A stretch of 64,000 nt of DNA from Chaenocephalus aceratus. Lineage: Eukaryota; Chordata; Actinopteri; Perciformes; Channichthyidae. The position numbers were made by a program, and so were the translations under genes. Positions 57,925 to 64,000 of the stretch are shown one piece after another. Under the pieces are notes generated by a model, which was not told where the DNA came from, made no database searches, and was given only the letters and a program-made list of their open reading frames with translations. Positions within the stretch are counted from its first letter, which is position 1; every line of letters starts with the position of its first letter. The stretch covers positions 46,192-110,191 of the forward strand of contig JAMFTG010000653.1 in the NCBI GenBank assembly GCA_023974075.1, written 5' to 3'.

Positions 57925-58468
57925 CCATGGCAACGGAAACCCCTGCCATCCCTCCGGAAAAAGAAGAGACCTCTTTCTAATCCCAGCGGTCACACGCAGA
58001 CGTGAGAGACAACGGAAACCACCACGCCCGCCTCAGGTTAGTTCTTCACTACATCATGATGTCTAAGAATAAAGATAATTCATAACAAAGTTATTTTGGT
58101 GTACACAGTATGAAGTTATGTAATTTAAAGATACCTCTGGACAAATCTGGTGCAATGTTAAAACATGAAATCAAGATATGTTAAGAGCCTGTGAAGACAA
58201 TCCTTGCCTGTGTTGTATTTTTTAAACGTGTACCTCGATTTGGATAAAAGTAAGCCCAAGTGTAAATGGTCGTTGTGATGCTGTGTAATATGTTAGTTTC
58301 ATTACCTGCAGTCCTCACAGAGCATGTTCGTATTACAATTGATTGGTGTAATTTTAGATTGATTGAAGGGTTACGCAACAACGACTGTCAGCTTCACGAG
58401 CCAGGAGAGACGATCCTGGGCACGAGGAAGGCCTTCAGCTAGAACATCAAGAGCGTGGTCGTCTTGGT
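57925..58468 (+). other. Exon-like pieces, unrecognised
   Basis: The segment 57925-58038 follows ATAG and ends at CTCAG|GTTAGT. One frame reads RRDLFLIPAVTRRRERQRKP. A second segment (about 58381-58468) ends at CTTG|GTGAGT and is open in one frame as DDPGHEEGLQLEHQERGRL. Both precede the MDC1-type exons on the same strand and could be older exons of that gene or of the transposon at 58.7 kb. Neither assignment is convincing. Confidence 0.25.
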
Positions 58469-58739
58469 GAGTATATTGATTATAACAGCAGTTGACTGGC
58501 ACTACAGTTTTATACTCATCTAGTTAATCATAATAAAGTATTGACTGGTTCATGATAAGTGAATGCATGTTTGGGTATAAGCATCACTTGCTAATATTGC
58601 TTTGGATGCATATGATGATTCATAGCATGTTGCTATTATTAGTCCGCATATATTGTCCAACTCAAAGTGGTTCAGTATACTACTTAATATCCATCATACC
58701 AGTGTTAGGGTGGCGGCTTAACAGCGGTTTTATTTTTAG

Positions 58740-59110
58740 AAACTCATCTCCAAGAGTTAAGGGACTGCAGTCCAGGTTTCCGGAGGCAGCAGACGAACGG
58801 GTTCTGCCCGGGCACAAAGGCAGCTTCTCACAGATGTGAGAATGAAAACGGCTAGGCCAATGCTTTTAATGCAAACCTCTCAGCTGAGAGAATAGCCGTG
58901 CAGAAGTGCCACAGATGCCGTGCAGAAGAAGCGGCTATTCGGTGCCTGGACTGGACATGGAGTTCCTCCGTGCAACCTGTGACATGAGGCCCACGATAGG
59001 AATATCTTCCATGACAGAGAGGCGGTGTTCAATGGATTTCTGGAGCCCATTCCCCGACAGCTGCTGTGGTGGTGGAGGAAGATGGCCAGCCTCAGTTTGT
59101 GAACAAAGTA
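58740..59110 (+). pseudogene. KDZ/Zisupton-like cysteine-cluster exon, decayed
   Basis: Frame pieces in order: AVQKCHRCRAEEAAIRCLD (CxxC then C), CDMR, then in shifted frames RNIFHDREAVFNGFLEPIP and TAVVVEEDGQPQFVNK. This order (CxxC, C-D-x, HDR.., F-x-P-I-P) is what I know from the CxC-type domain upstream of KDZ (Kyakuja-Dileera-Zisupton) transposases of fish. At least two one-base indels break it (near 58995 and 59055). No catalytic core was found nearby. Confidence 0.5.
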
Positions 59111-59360
59111 TGTAAAGGTTAACATTACATTACAATGTCCCATTATAATGTAGTTCCCAAAATTAAGTGCGAATGGGAAGTGTACATAGCCGATTGGCAG
59201 AGTGGAGATTGTTCACCATTAATCTGTGTCTTGTGGAAAGTAGTTTGTATGCGTAATGTACTGTTGATGTTTAGTGGGCACTTCAAGTAGGGAGGCAGTA
59301 ATGTTTCCATTTCTGTCACACTCCCTAGCCTGCACGGTTAGGATCCGGTCACGATTCTCA
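59111..59360. other. Spacer, nothing recognised
   Basis: It ends with CCGGTCACGATTCTCATG (59346-59363), a sequence that recurs at 60327. Confidence 0.4.
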
Positions 59361-59701
59361 TGTCACATTTCTATGTCTAGGTTTGGGTGTTGTTGTTCTT
59401 CTCCCCGTCATGTTTTCCTCCTGTTCTCCTCGTCTGGTCCTTTTCCCTGTGTTTTCCTCCTGTCGTTAGTGTGTCTGGTTACCCGCTTGTGTTCACCTGT
59501 GTTTTTCTCCTCCCCTCACCTGTGTCTTGTTTGTGTGATTAGTCTTGTGTGTATTTAAGTTCTGGTTTTTCTGTCTTTGTCGGTTCGTCTTGTGTATTGG
59601 CTTGTCCTCGGTGAGTGTTCTGTTCTGTCATTGTAGCCTTGAAATAAAGGAATGTCACGTTAATCTGCATTTGGGTCCTGCCTGCTTCACACATCGTAAC
59701 A
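59361..59701 (+). mobile_element. LTR-like sequence (solo LTR candidate)
   Basis: A pyrimidine-rich stretch from TGTCACATTTC to ATCGTAACA with a TATTTAAG box (about 59555) and an AATAAA signal (about 59643). It resembles solo LTRs common in fish (GTATTTAAGTTCTGG, TTTGGGTCCTGCCTGC). No target-site duplication was seen. Confidence 0.5.
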
Positions 59702-59857
59702 GCTGCAGCTGAACAGATCTCGTTTGACCCACATACCACACTGACACAGCTAGCTAAATGCAGGCAGGTACACGTGCAATACAAAGGTCCATTCTTAAAA
59801 GCCTTGTATTGATTTGTTGCCACATGATGTTTATTGAATCTCTTCTCTTTCTCTTAG

Positions 59858-60246
59858 GGTTATCACATCCACGTTACGGCGTCAGTGAAACCGGAGCCAG
59901 TCCAGATGAAGGACATCATCTTCTGCCGTGGAGCCACCCTCCTACCTAAGATGCCCTCTTCTCCGAAGGTACATGGACAGTCTCTTTATCTCGTCATTCA
60001 GTATATCGGTAACTATTTAACCGCCTCTCTCAGCCGCAGACTTTCGTGCGAGGAGGACCTGTCTCTGTGCGCCCGGCGCGCTCTGCATCTCTTCCAGTCG
60101 TCACCGCGGAGTTCCTCCTCACTGGGATCCTTCAGCAGAGACTTGACTTCGAGACCCACAGACTCTCAGCCCCTGCAGATTCCCTTCAGCCGGCAGGAGG
60201 CAGGAAGAAGACGTTTAAACAATTTGAAAGAACATTTAAATTTTAA
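59858..60246 (+). CDS. mdc1: MDC1 C-terminal tandem-BRCT end, two exons
   Basis: Last part of a Mediator of DNA damage checkpoint 1 protein, which binds phosphorylated histone H2AX through its C-terminal BRCT pair at DNA breaks. Exon 59858-59968 follows CTCTTTCTCTTAG and encodes GYHIHVTASVKPEPVQMKDI then IFCRGATLLPKMPSSPK. It ends at AAG|GTACAT in phase 0. After a 71-bp intron (acceptor CTCTCAGCCGCAG), exon 60040-60246 continues in frame with SASLPVVTAEFLLTGILQQR and stops at TAA. Known MDC1 proteins have a matching end (a GY.I.VTP...PPPQM..I block and PEFLLTGVL). The start of the last exon reads TFVRGGPVSV, whereas a second partial copy at 60298 has TFVISCEED, closer to the family. So a 7-bp deletion and a compensating indel seem to have altered it. 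Upstream BRCT exons were not found, so the gene is probably a fragment. Confidence 0.7.
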
Positions 60247-60261
60247 ACAAATAAATAAAAG

Positions 60262-60345
60262 AATAAATAACTATTTGACCGCCTCTCTCAGCCGCAGACT
60301 TTCGTGATTTCCTGCGAGGAGGACCGGTCACGATTCTCATGTTAT
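60262..60345 (+). repeat. Partial duplicate of the last MDC1-type exon start
   Basis: AACTATTTGACCGCCTCTCT, the CAGCCGCAG acceptor and ACTTTCGTG repeat the sequence at 60011-60048. Here the exon keeps ATTTCCT (codons for TFVISCEED) that the first copy lacks. After GAGGAGGACC it is cut by CCGGTCACGATTCTCATG, a sequence also at the start of the LTR-like region at 59346. Confidence 0.8.
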
Positions 60346-61860
60346 GTCACGTTTGAGAAAAGCAAATAGGACGAAGGAGGACAAAACAAGGACAAGTGAC
60401 CGCCAGTATTCCTGGACTCCGCACGAGGCCTCGGGCTGTCAGCCCTTCCCATACTTCCCTCTATCCTCACCCTCTCTCCCTGGCTACTGAAGCGGCAACA
60501 CATTAAACAGACTCTAGAGGGGATGCAGCTAACAGACTCAGCCGGTCACTGGCTGCCGACCAATAGAGGCTATAGCTGAGAACCGGCTCCAAAGAGAAGA
60601 GATAGATAAAGTGGTATTCAACTAAACCCGCTCGGTTGATTTAAATGGAAAGAGAGACCGGGAGAATTGCAGACAGAATGAGAGGGGGTGGAAATGAATA
60701 GATAATCAGCAGAGATGGGAAGGGCAGCATGCAGGCACTGCAGAGGTCCCGTGTTTTATTATACGTCACCTGAGAGTGACTAGAGATTAGAAGCTCAGCC
60801 TAACAGAGTTTAAAACATGCAGACGTTGACGGTTTCCACATTGCACAATAGAAAGGACATTAGCCCCCAGGAAGTGTGCCGGACAGTAAAGCAAGTTTTC
60901 TTAACGGTCCAAACAGCGGTACTATACTACAACGTATGTGTCCCTCCATGATGTCAGTGATCCCAAAAATACTTTTACCATTGACTTACATGGGGAAGAG
61001 ACGTTTCAATCAATTACCCATCACTTTTAAAAGGCCTAAAAGTTCTGAAATGCGCCACTGCAGAAGTTGGGGGTGAACAACGGTGACAGCACAGTTCTTG
61101 GGGGGCTCCAGTGTTGTAATGTGTTATACGTGTACCCGCCTAACACATGGAAAATGTCTAAATCTGGCATAACAAATATTTTTGGGTTGCATGGTCCTCG
61201 TTTAATTAAGACAACGGTTAAAATAGACTGCAGTTATCATGTTATTCATTATTACCACATAGTCAGGATCAACAGCACTGCGGTTGGCCAAAGATATAGT
61301 GGGTTTAATATTGGTTGTTTTAGCATTTCAAACCATGCGGTCCATTTGGAATGGAGTCAGGCAGCAGCAGACATTACGCACTGCACGGTTTTGCATAAAG
61401 AACATTATATACACACTGTAAATTGGGATTTATTCTTTCAATAAAAAAGTGTGTGAGTCAAATGTATGTTATTCATGTGCTTGTGAAACATGTTGACAAT
61501 GTGTGGGGTGGGGGTTGTAGAACCCTACTTTCCCTTGAGCTACCACAAAGTAAAAACTCCCCACACTTTGTGCCAAGAAGATAAACGGGTTTCAAAAAGA
61601 GCACGGAGCAAACATCTTCGCCAATCTGCCTGAATTATGGATTTCTTCTTAACAGACGGTGAAGCTGAGCGTTGAGCGGCCCAGACCACGCAAGGAGGCA
61701 GAACGTCCACAAATATAACCCGACGTGGGCATAAAGTTCACAGCCTCAATCAATCTCCTGCTGTTCACCTTGTCCACATCCTGCAGAGGACCTCACACAC
61801 ACACCCAGCCTCCCCACAGACAGGGCAACAGAGCCTAAATACCCCCACTCCAATCAGCAC
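60346..61860. other. Intergenic, one weak exon-like piece
   Basis: No gene is recognised. A short segment at about 61655-61720 after TTCTTAACAG reads TVKLSVERPRPRKEAERPQ before a stop and may be an exon relic. The rest holds unremarkable short ORFs. Confidence 0.35.
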
Positions 61861-62165
61861 AACAAGACACAGGTGAGGGGGGAGGAGACACCACAGGACA
61901 CCAGGTGAGGGGGGAGGAGACACCACAGGACACCAGGTGAGGGGGGAGGAGACAACACAGGACACCAGGTGAGGGGGAGGAGACACCACAGGACACCAGG
62001 TGAGGGGGGAGGAGACAACACAGGACACCAGGTGAGGGGGGAGGGGACACCACAGGACACCAGGTGAGGGGGGAGGGGACACCACAGGACACCAGGTGAG
62101 GGGGGAGGGGACACCACAGGACACCAGGTGAGGGGGGAGGGGACACCACAGGACACCAGGTGCAC
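61861..62165. repeat. 32-bp minisatellite, about 9 copies
   Basis: Unit CAGGTGAGGGGGGAGGAGAC + ACCACAGGACAC, with GGAGGAG/GGAGGGG and CACC/AACA variants and one 31-bp unit. The long minus-strand frame across it (up to 62550) is explained by the repeat. Confidence 0.95.
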
Positions 62166-63514
62166 CGTCATCAGCCACAGACAACATATACAGTGCCCTA
62201 TCACCCGGCCTAAAGCCGTCAGTCCGTAGTGACGACGTTCCCTTCGTCCTCACACAGATCCAAAGCAAGCACCTACAATTAAGTATTTCATTATAAAGAT
62301 CAACACTGAACACCCCACACATGAACCACTGGTTTCTCTGGAGCCAACATGGAAATGACTCCCAGCCACAACAACAATCAACCTTAAGCAGAGTGGAACA
62401 TGTTATTTCCCAGGAGCCTTTCCGAGAGCTGTGCAAATGCCATCGTTCTCGTTTCTGTCTCGAGGGATTTAATGCTTCACTGATGTGGGAAAGAACAAGT
62501 GCCTGAGTCATCACAAGCTGAAGAGATGTCATGTTTTGTTTCTTCGCCATAAAATACGTCGGTATATACCTGCGTACGTATTTCTGCTGATTTTAATTTA
62601 CACTTCAAGAATTATCACGTGGTTTACATTTGGAGATTATCCTGAACAAAACGTGTTTAATATCATTAATGTTTTGTTGGCCACAAAGCTTAATTTCTTC
62701 TGCAATATACAGAAAAGCCTTTAGACGACACAGATACAAACTTGGATACAACCGGCACTAACTTTTTTCCATTACATCAAAATGATTATACGAACGTAAT
62801 GTTTTTTTTGTATGTGTATACACAGTTCAAGATTCAAGGTTTGAGCGATATATAATCAGGCATGTTGAAGTTTGCTTATCAGCTATATAATATAGGGTTC
62901 AGTTGAAGTTCATACCTAACAAACGTCTGAAGGTGTTCGCCCCCCTCGCCTCCTTTCTACAAAGCACACTTTAAATGGTGTGTGTTTCGCCTTGAGCAAC
63001 AATTGAACCGCATGCAGTGCTCTTGACATTTCAACTCCTTCACACTCGGAGTGACTCGTACTTCCTTTCAGATCTTGAAATCTGCAAGTCGAGTCAATCT
63101 TGCAGAATCTTTTGAATACAAACAGCAACTTGCTCTAGCTCCCATGACTTCTACTGTTAAGAGGCTATGCACTTGCACTTCCTAAGTTTCAGCTGAGATT
63201 GTTTAACAGACATGTTCTTGAAAGAAGATCGTCTGTTTGCTCGTTCAGGTCTTCTTGAATGTTCATTAAGGTCATGAAGAGTTAAATAGACGCTAAGGTA
63301 TGATACATATATAGCATGTTAACCCTTTCATAATGATATGTTCAGTTCATGGAATGATGGTAACACTTTTACATGTAGTTGTACTCCACTGCACTCTCCG
63401 ACATTTCTGGTTCCAAAAAAAAGATGGTGGCAAAAAAATAGGGATGACCAAAACTCGAGGCCTGAAAACACAGACAACCAAGACCATTGATATTCAGACC
63501 ATTTATTTCCCTCA
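62166..63514. other. Intergenic, nothing recognised
   Basis: AT-rich with short ORFs. No repeat ends or splice-framed exons were recognised. Confidence 0.4.
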
Positions 63515-63970
63515 ATCTAAATGGAAAATGGACTGTAACTTATATAGCGCTTTATCCAGTCCTGTAAGACCCCTCAAAGCGCTTTACAGACTACATGTCG
63601 TTCACCCATTCACACAGAGCAGTGTACCTTACTCTAGGACCTGACATTGACACACCGTTGGCCATCGGGAGCAACTCGGGGTTAAGTATCTTGCCCAAGG
63701 ATACATCGACATCAATCAATCAATGTTTATTATATAAGCCCACTATCACAAATGTTACATTTGTCCACAGTGGTCTTCACAGTGTGTACAGAATATCAGT
63801 ATGACAATACGACACCCTCTTTCCTTAGACCCTCACATCGTACAAGGAAAAACTTCCGAAGAAAACCCAGTTTAAGTAAAGACATGTTGACTGCATGGGC
63901 CTGGGATCGAACCCACAACCTCTGGCTGAAAGACGACCGCACGCCCTCGCAGCCACAGTCGCCCCAATCT
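63515..63970 (-). mobile_element. L2-like LINE 3' UTR split by another LINE end
   Basis: TATATAGCGCTTTATCCAGT, CAAAGCGCTTTACAGACTAC, GGGAGCAACTCGGGGTTAAG and GGGATCGAACCCACAACCTC are the standard blocks of a teleost L2-like 3' UTR on the minus strand. Its tail is at 63515. It is interrupted after CATCGACAT (63711) and resumes at GACATGTTGACTGCATGGGC (63882). Confidence 0.8.
63712..63880 (-). mobile_element. LINE 3' end inserted in the L2-like repeat
   Basis: An AATCAATCAATG tail followed by TCACAAATGTTACATTTGTC and GACCCTCACATCGTACAAGG, the same 3' UTR as at 44010-44250 but without the 15-bp expansion. GACAT occurs on both sides (about 63708 and 63881), a likely target-site duplication. Confidence 0.75.
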
Positions 63971-64000
63971 AGATCACTTTGAGATAAATAGAATCTAATG

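Noticed and set aside
57925..58468. Upstream BRCT exons of the MDC1 piece
   Set aside because: The open pieces do not show BRCT motifs and phases do not join well with 59858. Listed only as unrecognised.
61765..62550. 261-codon minus-strand ORF with PPHLVSCGV repeats
   Set aside because: Its core is the 32-bp minisatellite in changing frames and the unique ends show no domain.
63900..63930. GGGATCGAACCC as a tRNA T-loop
   Set aside because: It is a standard block of the L2-like 3' UTR. No cloverleaf could be drawn around it.

Overview
This window looks like nuclear DNA of a ray-finned (teleost) fish. It is dense with teleost transposable-element families (hAT, Harbinger, Tc1, L1-like and L2/CR1-like LINEs, and teleost MITEs). 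It has long CA, AT and GT microsatellites, intron/exon-like structure, and no bacterial gene organisation. Only one cellular gene piece is recognised with good confidence: two consecutive exons at 59858-60246 (+) matching the C-terminal tandem-BRCT end of MDC1. Almost everything else is transposon sequence, nested insertions, minisatellites and a large tandem duplication. No tRNA, rRNA or CRISPR array was found.

Layout. 0.5-2.9 kb: a decayed ZMYM1-like hAT transposase (-) joined to a Tc1 transposase remnant (+). 4.7-7.0 kb: a Harbinger element with a two-exon transposase (one frameshift, one stop) followed by an inverted, internally deleted piece of the same gene. 7.2-7.8 kb: unrecognised exon-like pieces. 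8.2-9.1 kb: two LINE 3' ends. 10.7-12.8 kb: a 555-bp MITE carrying a nested 1.57-kb hAT element, each with a perfect 8-bp target-site duplication (TSD).

15.39-36.26 kb: an about 11.2-kb unit present twice in direct orientation and nearly identical. Each copy holds an L1-like endonuclease remnant split by a MITE, a 171-bp inverted repeat, exon-like segments conserved between copies, a 1.2-kb hAT element with an inner TTAA-type MITE, a G-run minisatellite and a LINE. In both copies the LINE is invaded by a 14/15-bp minisatellite that seems to have grown out of the LINE's own reverse transcriptase codons. Copy A carries about 1.2 kb of this array and then loses the LINE. Copy B carries about 0.19 kb and continues into the rest of a nearly full-length LINE (to about 38.06 kb).

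38.4-38.9 kb: pieces of an integrase-like (DDE) domain. 40.5-42.6 kb: another hAT-in-hAT nest with TSDs. 42.65-43.27 kb: a 29-bp minisatellite. 44.0-44.8 kb: a LINE 3' end. 46.3-56.9 kb: a large element bounded by inverted copies of TCCCATAAGAAAT with ACCATGGTA-rich subterminal repeats. It encloses a nine-exon BEN-domain gene (+) with few lesions, short acidic exon-like pieces on the other strand, several MITEs, a 48-bp minisatellite and a three-level nest of insertions (hAT > TTAA element > foldback element). 58.7-59.1 kb: a decayed exon resembling the cysteine-cluster part of KDZ/Zisupton transposases. 59.4-59.7 kb: an LTR-like sequence. 59.9-60.3 kb: the MDC1 piece, with the start of its last exon repeated. 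61.9-62.2 kb: a 32-bp minisatellite. 63.5-64 kb: one LINE 3' end inserted into another.

The genes do not form a pathway. The window is best read as a nested insertion landscape around a duplicated block, in which TSDs allow the order of several insertions to be read. All homology calls are from pattern recognition, without any database search.
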